Below are positions 10,657-18,327 of a stretch of DNA of 64,000 nt, one piece after another. Where the stretch lies: assembly GCA_030066905.1 (NCBI GenBank), contig JASJAR010000024.1:1-64000 (forward strand), in the 5' to 3' direction. The notes under the pieces are model-generated. The model was not told the origin of the DNA, ran no database searches, and saw only the letters and a program-made list of their open reading frames with translations. Numbering within the stretch: the first letter of the stretch is position 1; every line of letters begins with the position of its first letter. The stretch is from Paracoccaceae bacterium. GTDB taxonomy: Bacteria > Pseudomonadota > Alphaproteobacteria > Rhodobacterales > Rhodobacteraceae. The position numbers were made by a program, and so were the translations under genes.

Positions 10657-11551
10657 CCGCGTCGGCCGGCGGCGCCGTCCGCCGCCGGGGCCGGGCCGGC
10701 AAATGGAGCGAGACTGCATCGTAAAGCGCGGTGGCGGCTTCGGCGTGCCAGAGCGGCCCAGGCATGCGCATTGCTGCTGGCCGCTCGAAATCCGCATAGA
10801 CCTTGCCCCGCAGCCCCTCGCGCCGCGCATCGTCGGTCGCCGTCGCCATCACGAAATCCGCAGCCTCCCGGCGCACCGCCTCGATCATGTCGCGGTCGAC
10901 GAAGAGCGGCTCGTCGCTGCGGAGCTGATCGGCGATTGGGGCATTGGGCGTCTCGGGCGCCCGGTCCGCCATCCACAACAGGATGACCGGCGCCTCGATG
11001 GCCCTCAGAAGGTCGCGCATCCGCTCGACCCATTCGCGCTTGAGCACCTGGACCACGTCCCCGAACCGGTCGCCCGACCGTGCATGGAGGGCCGACAGCA
11101 TATGCCGGACGAAGTGGAACTCGGTGAAATCGATCTCCGGATAGAGGGCGCGAAGCTTCGGCGTCGCGTCGATGAACCGGTCGTTCCGCCGCGGATGCAG
11201 TGTGTAGTAGCTGTTGTCGAGGCAATGGGCCCCGGTGATGTGGAGGATCGCCGCCTGGGCGCGGTTGCAGATCGTGATCAGCGACCGGTCGTCGGCGAAG
11301 GCGGTCGCCCCGGCATGCATGCAGCCGAGATTGACCACCTGGGCGCCGGTGATCCGTTCCAGAAGCACCGGCCAGGGCTGGACAACGAACTTCCCGAAGG
11401 TGGCGCTGCCGCCGAGGGCGGCAAGATAGCGCCCCTCGGTCTCGGCAGCCGGCCCTCGAAAGAGCAGCCGCGACGTACCGTATCGACAAAGGTGATAGTC
11501 GAGCCCACCCCTTGAGTATGCATCGAGCATCCCGAACCCACCAAAATTCAT
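10622..11551 (-). CDS. DUF6473 family protein
   Basis: Protein of 309 aa resembling the DUF6473 proteins of Rhodobacterales; function unknown. It has a strand-turn segment near residue 44 (LAALGGSATFGKFV) followed by VNLGCMHAGA, reminiscent of an SGNH-hydrolase-like GxS start, and a later strand APVILLWMADR that would fit the same alpha/beta fold. These are resemblances only. No signal peptide or membrane helix is visible. Its 3' end overlaps etfA by 35 nt tail to tail, so it separates etfBA from the hydroxybutyryl-CoA dehydrogenase gene. Confidence 0.8.
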   Translation of the reverse strand: MNFGGFGMLDAYSRGGLDYHLCRYGTSRLLFRGPAAETEGRYLAALGGSATFGKFVVQPWPVLLERITGAQVVNLGCMHAGATAFADDRSLITICNRAQAAILHITGAHCLDNSYYTLHPRRNDRFIDATPKLRALYPEIDFTEFHFVRHMLSALHARSGDRFGDVVQVLKREWVERMRDLLRAIEAPVILLWMADRAPETPNAPIADQLRSDEPLFVDRDMIEAVRREAADFVMATATDDARREGLRGKVYADFERPAAMRMPGPLWHAEAATALYDAVSLHLPARPRRRTAPPADAVRASRRVQGRP

Positions 11552-11675
11552 CTCACCCGGTCACAGGACTGCCACAAAGACATTGCCCGTTTCCTAACGG
11601 GGGCGGGCCCGGCTTCGCGCTTGCGAAGGGCTTCGGCGGCTGCGATAGACCGTGGGGCGACAGGGGACGCGGGCC

Positions 11676-12551
11676 ATGGGCATTGAAACGGTTGGTGTGA
11701 TCGGCGCAGGGCAGATGGGCAACGGCATTGCCCATGTCTTTGCCCTCGCCGGCTACGACGTTCTGATGATGGACATCGACCCGGCCGCGCTCGACGCCGC
11801 GCTCGGCATAATCCGCGGCAATCTCGACCGGCAGGTGGCCCGCGACAAGATCGCGCCGGCCGACCGCGACGCCGCGCTGGCACGCATCCGCACGACGACG
11901 ACGCTGTCGGACCTCGGCCCGACCGACCTCGTCATCGAGGCGGCGACCGAACGCGAGACGGTGAAAACGGCGATCTTCGAAGACCTCGTGCCGCATCTGA
12001 AGCCCGAGACGATCCTCACGTCGAACACGTCGTCGATCTCGATCACGCGCCTTGCGTCGCGAACCGACCGGCCGGAAAGGTTCATGGGATTTCACTTCAT
12101 GAACCCGGTTCCCGTGATGCAGCTCGTCGAGCTGATCCGCGGGATCGCCACCGACGACGAGACCTATCGGACGTGCCTCGGCGTGGTCGAAAAGATCGGC
12201 AAGACCGCCTCGGGTTCGGAGGATTTCCCGGCCTTCATTGTCAACCGCATCCTGATGCCGATGATCAACGAGGCGGTCTACACGCTCTACGAGGGCGTCG
12301 GAAACGTCGAAAGCATCGACCGGGCGATGAAGCTTGGGACGAACCACCCGATGGGGCCCCTCGAGCTTGCAGATTTCATCGGTCTCGACACCTGCCTGGC
12401 GATCATGAACGTGCTCCACGACGGGCTCGCCGACACCAAGTACCGCCCCTGTCCGCTTCTGACGAAATACGTCGAAGCGGGGTGGCTCGGGCGCAAGACC
12501 GAGCGGGGGTTCTACGATTACCGGGGCGACACGCCGGTCCCGACGCGGTAG
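11676..12551 (+). CDS. hbd: 3-hydroxybutyryl-CoA dehydrogenase
   Basis: NAD(P)-dependent enzyme (291 aa) interconverting acetoacetyl-CoA and 3-hydroxybutyryl-CoA. The N-terminal Rossmann motif is GVIGAGQMGNGIAHVFA (about 6-22) with acidic DID after the second strand. The catalytic region FMGFHFMNPVPVM supplies the active-site His and Asn-Pro, and the C-terminal domain has NRILMPMINEAV and HPMGPLELADFIGLD. ATG 11676 follows AGGGGA by 8 nt; a longer reading from 11652 adds a non-conserved stretch. The leader contains a CTTCGC-GCTT-GCGAAG hairpin (11613-11628). It probably serves polyhydroxybutyrate/C4 metabolism. Confidence 0.95.
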   Translation: MGIETVGVIGAGQMGNGIAHVFALAGYDVLMMDIDPAALDAALGIIRGNLDRQVARDKIAPADRDAALARIRTTTTLSDLGPTDLVIEAATERETVKTAIFEDLVPHLKPETILTSNTSSISITRLASRTDRPERFMGFHFMNPVPVMQLVELIRGIATDDETYRTCLGVVEKIGKTASGSEDFPAFIVNRILMPMINEAVYTLYEGVGNVESIDRAMKLGTNHPMGPLELADFIGLDTCLAIMNVLHDGLADTKYRPCPLLTKYVEAGWLGRKTERGFYDYRGDTPVPTR

Positions 12552-12577
12552 CCGGGAGCCGCGCGCGTCTTCCGGAG

Positions 12578-13504
12578 CTAACGGAGGGCCAGCGTCTCTT
12601 TCCGCAGCCAGGCCATGAATTCGCGCGACCGCCCCGTCCATTCGGCGATCTCGCCCGGCGTAATCGGTTGCCGCACGATCGGCCGTTGCGGACGGTTCAG
12701 CGCGTGGCAGACTTCGTGGAGCAGGAGCCCCTGGCGCAGGGTCGGCGAGACGCGGTTGGCGATCTGATAGGCGCGGCTGTTCTGGCCGGGGAACCGCACG
12801 GGGACGACCGTCGCGCCCGAGCGGAAGATCATCTTCGCCGTGAACGGGTTCCATTCCGCCTCGACCGCCGGCCCCCACATCCGTTCCGAAGACGCGACCA
12901 CGCCAGAGGGAAAAAGCACGACGCAGCCGCCGCCGGCGAGATGGGCCATGGCCCGCTTTCTCATCTCGAGGTTCTTGCCGAGCGCATCGTGCTCGTGGGG
13001 GAAGGGCACCGGGATCATGAAGTCCTCGATCTCGGCGACCCCGGTCAGAAGCGACCGGGTCAGGATCTTGTAGTCGGTCCGGCGCCGCCCGATGAGCTCG
13101 GCGAGGACCATCCCGTCGACGAGGCCGTGGGGGTGGTTGGCGACGATGACCAACGGCCCCTCGGCGGGGATCCGGGCGATCTGGTCTTCGGGGGTTTTCA
13201 GCGCGATCCCCATGATGTCGAGCGCCTGGGCCCAGAACTCCTGGCCGTGGGGCACGCCTCGCGCCTCGAATTTCCGGATCAGGCGCAACAGACGGAACTT
13301 GCCGGTCAGAAGCTCCATCGTCTGGATCGTGCCGCGCGATACGGGGTTGGTGAACGTGTTGGCATAGGACAGGCGCCGCCTGTCATAGGGCTGTTCGGAG
13401 ACCGGCTTGCCGTCGCCCTGGGCCGTGAACTGGCTCGAGGGCGGTAACGTCCCGTCGGGCACCGGCGCCTCGGGCTCCGCCCGGCGGGCGCGCCTCAGGG
13501 TCAT
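12578..13504 (-). CDS. Lysophospholipid acyltransferase (PlsC/OlsA-like)
   Basis: Protein of 308 aa. The acyltransferase motif is ANHPHGLVDG (about 139-148), an NHP-type variant of the NHX4D box, followed by a VVLFPSGVVASSE block (the FPxG-type acceptor motif). This subtype resembles OlsA/hemolysin-type acyltransferases. It probably acylates a lysophospholipid or lyso-ornithine lipid at the inner membrane. The start at 13504 is uncertain because the frame is open to 13657, overlapping ptsH; the residues before the conserved region are low-complexity. It is the last gene after HPr on the same strand. Confidence 0.85.
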   Translation of the reverse strand: MTLRRARRAEPEAPVPDGTLPPSSQFTAQGDGKPVSEQPYDRRRLSYANTFTNPVSRGTIQTMELLTGKFRLLRLIRKFEARGVPHGQEFWAQALDIMGIALKTPEDQIARIPAEGPLVIVANHPHGLVDGMVLAELIGRRRTDYKILTRSLLTGVAEIEDFMIPVPFPHEHDALGKNLEMRKRAMAHLAGGGCVVLFPSGVVASSERMWGPAVEAEWNPFTAKMIFRSGATVVPVRFPGQNSRAYQIANRVSPTLRQGLLLHEVCHALNRPQRPIVRQPITPGEIAEWTGRSREFMAWLRKETLALR

Positions 13505-13556
13505 CGGGCTTGGCTGGGAGCTTTCGACCAAAGGCTCGCGTCCCTCTTCCCTCGGC

Positions 13557-13829
13557 TCAGGCCTCTTCGCCGAACCTGTCGGCGACAAGAGCTTCCAGCG
13601 CGTCTGCAAGCATCGCGGCTTCCGGCCCGCTGGTGCGCACCTCAATAGTTGTTCCACGGGAGGCTGCCAACATCAAAAGCCCCATGATGCTGTCCCCCGA
13701 AGTCGACAGCCCGTCCTTGGAAACCTCGGCTTCCGCATCGTGGGCTTCGACCGTTTCGACGAGTTTGGCCGAGGCGCGGGCGTGGAGGCCCTTTTCGTTT
13801 ACGATCTCGAAGATGCGGGTTTCGGTCAT
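13557..13829 (-). CDS. ptsH: Phosphocarrier protein HPr
   Basis: Protein of 90 aa. The phosphorylatable His16 lies in GLHARAS, and the regulatory serine region is SGDSIMGLLML, with Ser47 equivalent to Ser46 of Gram-positive HPr, so it should be a substrate of the HPr kinase encoded three genes upstream. It starts 11 nt after the EIIA gene. With no sugar permease nearby, it probably works in a regulatory phosphorelay (nitrogen/carbon PTS) rather than in sugar uptake. Confidence 0.95.
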   Translation of the reverse strand: MTETRIFEIVNEKGLHARASAKLVETVEAHDAEAEVSKDGLSTSGDSIMGLLMLAASRGTTIEVRTSGPEAAMLADALEALVADRFGEEA

Positions 13830-13840
13830 GTGGCAGCCCG

Positions 13841-14227
13841 TCAGTCGCCGTCGAACGTGTCGATGTACTTGCGTCCGGCCGCCGTCGCCGCCGCAACCGC
13901 GGCGCTCACCGGCTTCTGGCGCGATTTCGCCAGTTTGATCAGGGCGGGCAGATTCGCTCCGTAGAGGATCTTCCGGTTCTGCGGCCGACAGGCCAGAAGC
14001 GACAGGTTCGAGGGCGAGCCGCCGAACATATCCGTTACGACCACCACGCCGTCGCCGGTATCCACCTCGTCGGCTGCCCGGCAGATCTCCGCCTCCTTGG
14101 CCTGCCGGTCCACCTCGTCGCCGATGGCGATGGCGACAAGACCCGGCTGGCGCCCGACCACATGTTCGACGGCCGATTTGTAACTCTCGGCGAGGTCCCC
14201 ATGGGCCACGATCACGATACCGATCAC
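13841..14227 (-). CDS. PTS EIIA component, mannose-family type
   Basis: Protein of 128 aa. MIGIVIVAHGDLAES carries the phosphorylatable His9, and VVVVTDMFGGSPSN is the second hallmark of the mannose-family EIIA fold. No EIIB, EIIC or EIID domain is encoded beside it, so sugar transport by this protein alone is unlikely. In alphaproteobacteria such EIIA genes sit with hprK and HPr and act as the terminal phosphate acceptor of a regulatory chain. It overlaps rapZ by 4 nt (ATGA) and precedes ptsH by 11 nt. Confidence 0.94.
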   Translation of the reverse strand: MIGIVIVAHGDLAESYKSAVEHVVGRQPGLVAIAIGDEVDRQAKEAEICRAADEVDTGDGVVVVTDMFGGSPSNLSLLACRPQNRKILYGANLPALIKLAKSRQKPVSAAVAAATAAGRKYIDTFDGD

Positions 14228-15147
14228 ACACCATCCCTTTCGTCACGAGCCGGCGCGGCGAGGCCTCGCCGCTCCAGCTCCCGGTGTCGCACCGACACCG
14301 GCCACCCCTCATCCCCAAGGGCGGAAGCCAGCATCTCGGCCACCGCCACCGACCGGTGCTGGCCGCCGGTGCAGCCGAAGCCGATCGTCAGATAGGTTTT
14401 CCCCTCTGCAATGTAGGCCGGAAGCAGCCAGCGCACCAGATCGCTCACGCGGTCGAAAAAGCCCTGAAAGCGCGGGTCGGACGCAACGTAATCGGCCACG
14501 CCGGGATCGCGGCCGTCGAGCGGGCGGAGGTCGGCCTCCCAATGGGGGTTGGCCAGGAACCGAACGTCGAAGACGAGGTCGGTGCCCCGGGGCAGGCCCC
14601 GTTTGTAGGAGAACGACTGAACCGAAAGCACCGGGGCCGCGCGGTCGCTGCCGGCAAAGAGCCGCGTCAGTTCGGCTCGGAGATCGTGGGGGGTGAGATC
14701 GGAGGTATCGACGAGGATGTCGGCCCGCGCCCGCACCGGGGCGAGCAGCTCGATTTCCCGCTCGATCCCGATCTCGGGGTTTTCCTCCAGCGCCATCGGG
14801 TGCCGCCGCCGGGTTTCGGAGAACCGGCGCAGAAGCACCTCCGGGCGACAGTCGAGGTAGAGGAGGTCAACGGCGTGGTCGTCGTCGGCATCGAGCCGGT
14901 CCACCGCCGCGACGATGCCGTCGGCGGTGAAATCGCGGTTCCGGGTATCGATCCCCAGCGCCATCGACTGGTCGAGCGGTCCGGCCGCAAGGAGACGGTC
15001 GAGGAGCCCCAGGGGCAGGTTGTCGATCGCTTCGAAGCCGAGATCGGCGAGCGCGTTGATCGCCGTCAGCCGACCGGCGCCCGACGCTCCGGTGACGAAC
15101 ACCAGTCGCGGGGCCTCGTCGGATGCGGGCCGGGGCGCGTTACTCAT
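14224..15147 (-). CDS. rapZ: RapZ-type P-loop RNA-binding/nucleotide-binding protein
   Basis: Protein of 307 aa of the RapZ (YvcJ) family. The N-terminal P-loop reads GASGAGRLTA (about 20-29), with Arg in place of the usual Lys, followed by the family signature LGFEAIDNLPLGLLDRL. The C-terminal half has SFSYKRGLPRGTDLVFDVRFLANPHW and IGFGCTGGQHRSV, which are RapZ hallmarks. In E. coli RapZ adapts RNase E to small RNAs that control glmS; the target here is unknown. It overlaps hprK by 8 nt and the EIIA gene by 4 nt. Confidence 0.95.
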   Translation of the reverse strand: MSNAPRPASDEAPRLVFVTGASGAGRLTAINALADLGFEAIDNLPLGLLDRLLAAGPLDQSMALGIDTRNRDFTADGIVAAVDRLDADDDHAVDLLYLDCRPEVLLRRFSETRRRHPMALEENPEIGIEREIELLAPVRARADILVDTSDLTPHDLRAELTRLFAGSDRAAPVLSVQSFSYKRGLPRGTDLVFDVRFLANPHWEADLRPLDGRDPGVADYVASDPRFQGFFDRVSDLVRWLLPAYIAEGKTYLTIGFGCTGGQHRSVAVAEMLASALGDEGWPVSVRHRELERRGLAAPARDERDGV

Positions 15148-15565
15148 GGGTTTCGAGGCCGCCTTTCAGGGCAACGATGATCGCTACAGCAAGGTTTGGG
15201 GCGTCCTTGGCCCAAAGCAAGGGCACCGCGTGCCCCATCAGCGCAATTCTGCGTGGCGGTGGCAGCCGCGCCCCATCGCCGCGCCCGAGATCGACGGCGA
15301 GGGCGACCGGTACGCCGCCCGTCCAGTCGGTTCGCAGGATGCCAATACCGCGCGCTTCGATCCGGCCCCGGATCGCCGCATGGGGGCTCGCGCGCGGCGG
15401 GCCATCCTCGCCAGGTGTCAGTTTCACGCCGTCATCGGCGATCAGGACCGCACCGCGTGCGATGAGGTCGAGGGCGAGGCCCGACTTGCCGCTGCCCGAA
15501 GGCCCGAGGATCAGAACACCGCGCCCGTCGACCGCTACCGCCGCGCCATGGACGAGCTCTGCCAT
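15140..15565 (-). CDS. hprK: HPr kinase/phosphorylase, short alphaproteobacterial form
   Basis: Protein of 141 aa containing only the catalytic domain. The Walker A motif LGPSGSGKSGLALDL lies near residues 20-34, and VALAVDLGRGDGARLPPP is the region equivalent to the HprK signature. Firmicute enzymes have about 310 aa with an extra N-terminal domain; the short form is normal in alphaproteobacteria. It phosphorylates HPr at the serine seen in the HPr gene downstream. It lies 10 nt after chvG, which ties the sensor kinase and the phosphorelay into one transcript. Confidence 0.93.
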   Translation of the reverse strand: MAELVHGAAVAVDGRGVLILGPSGSGKSGLALDLIARGAVLIADDGVKLTPGEDGPPRASPHAAIRGRIEARGIGILRTDWTGGVPVALAVDLGRGDGARLPPPRRIALMGHAVPLLWAKDAPNLAVAIIVALKGGLETHE

Positions 15566-15575
15566 GGCGCGCCGG

Positions 15576-17279
15576 TCAGATCGGCAGGCCGACGACGAAA
15601 CGCGCGCCGAGGGGCTCGGAGGTCGCGTCGATCTCGGTGGGCCGGATGTTCTCCGCCCAGATCACCCCGCCATGGGCCTCGACGATCTGTTTCGAGATCG
15701 CCAGACCGAGCCCCGAGTTGTTGCCGAAATCGTTCTGCGGACGTTCGGAATAGAACCGATTGAATATCTTCGTCAGTGCCTCTTCGGGGATGCCCGGGCC
15801 GGTGTCCTCGACGACGATCAGCACCCGGTTCTCGCGGCGCCGCACCCAGACCCGGATCGCGTCGCCGTCCTCGCAGAACGACACCGCGTTCGACAGAAGG
15901 TTCACGAAGACCTGGGCGAGGCGGCTCTCGAGCCCCTCGATCATGATCGCCTCGCGCGGCAGGTCGGTGATGAACTCGATGCCCTTGGCCGACGCCTCCT
16001 CGCTCATGTGCTCGGAGAGGTTGGAGACCATCTGGAGGAGGTCGAACGTTTCTTCGTCTTCCTTCACAAGCTCGGAATCGAGCCGCGAGGCGTTGGAAAT
16101 GTCCGAGACCAGCCGGTCGAGCCGCCGCGTGTCGTGCTCGATCACGTCGAGAAGCTTGTCGCGCTGGTCCTGCCGTTTGGCGACCCGGAGCGTGCCGACC
16201 GCGGAGCGCAGCGAGGCCAGGGGGTTCTTGATCTCGTGGGCGACATCGGCGGCGAATTGCTCGTTGGCGTCAATCCGGTCGTAGAGGGCAGCGACCATGC
16301 CCCTGAGTGCGCCCGAAAGCCGCCCGATCTCGTCAGGCCGGGCCGAGAGATCGGGAATGCGCACCCGCCCCGGCGAGAACTTCCGGTTCTGTTTCTCCGA
16401 GCCGATCTCGGCGGCGGCCGCGAGGTCAGACAGCGGGTTTGCAATCGTCGAGGCGAGAACGAGCGAAAGCCCGATCGAGACCAGGATCGCGATGACGAAC
16501 ATCTGGAGGACCTGCTCGCGCTCGGAGCGCACCAGCCGGTCGATCTCCCCGGCGGCGGATGTCACCGCGACGATACCGACGACCTGGCCGTCGCGTTCGA
16601 TCTGCGTGGCGACCGAGAAGATCGTATTGCCTTGACCGTCGGTGCCGGTGTTGACCTGGGTGCCGCTTTCGAGCGCGAGCGGGATCAGCGCGGCCGCGAG
16701 GCTTTCGCTGCTCTCGTCGCCTTCGGGCGGCGGGTCGCCTGACAACAGCCCCGACATCACGTCCCAGATCGCGTTGAGGAAATCGGTGATGATGGTCGAC
16801 CGGTCGTCGCGTCCGAGGCCAGAAAACGGCGGCGCCGCGCGGGGCTGGCCCACGGTCGTCGCGATCAGCCCTCCGGTCTGGTCGTAGACGAAGACTTCCA
16901 CCGCCGTGGGAAGCTCAAGCGCCGCGAGCGTGCCCGCCACATCGATCCCGTCGCCAGTGGCGAGATTGACCGGTGCGCCCCGGGGAAGCTGCGCCTTGAA
17001 GACCTCGGCAATGAGGCTCGCCTCGACGACGAGGCCCCGTTCGCGCTGGAAGACGAGGCTGTCGCGGAACGGGTTGAGAAAAAGGACCCCCGCCACCAGG
17101 ACGAGGATCGCGAGAAGGTTGAAGGTGATGATCTTGCGCGCCAGCGGCGAGCGGTTGATCGCGATGATCCCCCGCCGCCCGCGTTCGGCACGCGCCAAGG
17201 TGTCGGCGGCGGCATCCGCCCCGACCCAGTCTTCGCCGAGAACGACTTCGGCGTCTTTGACAGGTTTTGCGCCGTCCAC
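15576..17279 (-). CDS. chvG: Sensor histidine kinase ChvG
   Basis: Membrane sensor kinase of 567 aa. An N-terminal membrane helix (IITFNLLAILVLVAGVLFL, about 49-67) is followed by a large periplasmic domain, a second helix (MFVIAILVSIGLSLVLAST, about 296-314), a HAMP linker, the phospho-acceptor box DVAHEIKNPLASLRS, and the ATPase boxes FVNLLSNAVSF, VEDTGPGIP and GLGLAISKQIV. ChvG (ExoS) homologues sense acid or envelope stress and phosphorylate ChvI. It lies 25 nt after chvI and 10 nt before hprK. Confidence 0.94.
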   Translation of the reverse strand: MDGAKPVKDAEVVLGEDWVGADAAADTLARAERGRRGIIAINRSPLARKIITFNLLAILVLVAGVLFLNPFRDSLVFQRERGLVVEASLIAEVFKAQLPRGAPVNLATGDGIDVAGTLAALELPTAVEVFVYDQTGGLIATTVGQPRAAPPFSGLGRDDRSTIITDFLNAIWDVMSGLLSGDPPPEGDESSESLAAALIPLALESGTQVNTGTDGQGNTIFSVATQIERDGQVVGIVAVTSAAGEIDRLVRSEREQVLQMFVIAILVSIGLSLVLASTIANPLSDLAAAAEIGSEKQNRKFSPGRVRIPDLSARPDEIGRLSGALRGMVAALYDRIDANEQFAADVAHEIKNPLASLRSAVGTLRVAKRQDQRDKLLDVIEHDTRRLDRLVSDISNASRLDSELVKEDEETFDLLQMVSNLSEHMSEEASAKGIEFITDLPREAIMIEGLESRLAQVFVNLLSNAVSFCEDGDAIRVWVRRRENRVLIVVEDTGPGIPEEALTKIFNRFYSERPQNDFGNNSGLGLAISKQIVEAHGGVIWAENIRPTEIDATSEPLGARFVVGLPI

Positions 17280-17304
17280 CTTTTACCCCGACGCAAGCAC
17301 TAGC

Positions 17305-18009
17305 TTACTCTTCGTTGTAGCGATACCCGATACCATAGAGGGTTTCGATGGCCGAGAAATCGGAATCGACCATCCGCATCTTCTTGCGCAGCCGTTTGAT
17401 GTGGCTGTCGATGGTCCGGTCGTCGACATAGACCTGGTCGTCATAGGCGACGTCCATCAGTTGGTCGCGCGATTTCACGAAGCCGGGGCGCTGGGCGAGG
17501 GCCTGAAGGAGCAGGAACTCGGTGACCGTCAGCGAGACGTCCTTGCCTTTCCAGGCGACGGCGTGGCGCAACGGGTCCATCCTCAGTTCGCCACGCACCA
17601 TCACCTGGCTCGTCTCGCCCGGTTCGCCGGCATCGTCGCCCGCGATCACTTCCTGGCGGCGCAGGAGAGCGCGGATGCGTTCCACCAAGAGCCGCTGGGA
17701 GAAGGGCTTTTTGACGTAATCGTCGGCCCCCATCCGCAGGCCCAGCACCTCGTCGATCTCATCGTCCTTCGAGGTGAGAAAGATCACCGGCATCGAGGTT
17801 TTCTGACGCACCCGCTGAAGGAGGTCCATCCCGTCCATCCGCGGCATCTTGATATCGAACACGGCCATGTCGGGCAGCTTCTTGTTGAAAGCATCCAAGG
17901 CGGCCTGCCCGTCATTATAGGTTTCGACCTCGAAGCCTTCTGCTTCCAGCGTCATCGAAACCGACGTCAGAATGTTCCTGTCGTCGTCGACAAGTGCAAT
18001 TCTCGACAT
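17305..18009 (-). CDS. chvI: Response regulator ChvI
   Basis: OmpR/PhoB-type regulator of 234 aa. The receiver domain begins [12 protein letters not shown], with phospho-acceptor Asp in [11 protein letters not shown] (about residue 52) and the conserved Lys in YVKKPF. The C-terminal winged helix ends with [17 protein letters not shown] and a YGIGYRY motif. Its partner ChvG is encoded 25 nt downstream. It is divergent from pckA across a 318-nt gap rich in repeats. In Agrobacterium pckA lies next to chvI and is ChvGI-dependent, so direct control is plausible here. Confidence 0.95.
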   Translation of the reverse strand: MSRIALVDDDRNILTSVSMTLEAEGFEVETYNDGQAALDAFNKKLPDMAVFDIKMPRMDGMDLLQRVRQKTSMPVIFLTSKDDEIDEVLGLRMGADDYVKKPFSQRLLVERIRALLRRQEVIAGDDAGEPGETSQVMVRGELRMDPLRHAVAWKGKDVSLTVTEFLLLQALAQRPGFVKSRDQLMDVAYDDQVYVDDRTIDSHIKRLRKKMRMVDSDFSAIETLYGIGYRYNEE

Positions 18010-18327
18010 AGAGTGTTTCCTTCAACTGCTCTCGCTGCCTGCCTATTGACACAAGCATTGCGTCTTTTTTCAGGCATAATCGTGCGCGCCTCGGCCCGAA
18101 TCAACCAAAAAGGCGAATCAGCGCCATCAAACGGTGAGACGGTGGCGGGAATTTGTGAGAAATGACTAAATTACCGCACCTATTGGTCATGTTTGCGGTA
18201 ACTGTCTCTGTCGCAACGGCGTTTGCGCTAACCGTTAGCGTAACAGCGGTTTCAATCCCTCACTTTCGGGCAATATCTGAGCGGAGCGGCGTGAGGTGAC
18301 GCCGCGGCAGCCATGGAGGGTGAGTGA
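18010..18327. promoter_or_regulatory. chvI-pckA divergent intergenic region with repeated half-sites
   Basis: Non-coding gap of 318 nt holding both promoters. TTACCGCA (18171-18178) is an inverted copy of TGCGGTAA (18194-18201). A near copy of the latter, TTTGCGCTAACCGT (18222-18235), lies exactly 30 bp after TTTGCGGTAACTGT (18192-18205) and forms a palindrome CGCTAAC-C-GTTAGCG (18226-18240). Together these give four related half-sites in 70 nt, as expected of an operator cluster. ChvI or another regulator of gluconeogenesis could bind; this is inference. Confidence 0.55.

Noticed and set aside
14224-15147. Arg for Lys in the RapZ P-loop (GAGR)
   Set aside because: Looked like a lost ATP site, but Arg at this place is, as far as I recall, common in alphaproteobacterial RapZ, so it is not reported as a finding.
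15140-15565. HPr kinase seeming truncated to less than half length
   Set aside because: The short single-domain form is the normal one in alphaproteobacteria and its Walker A motif is intact.
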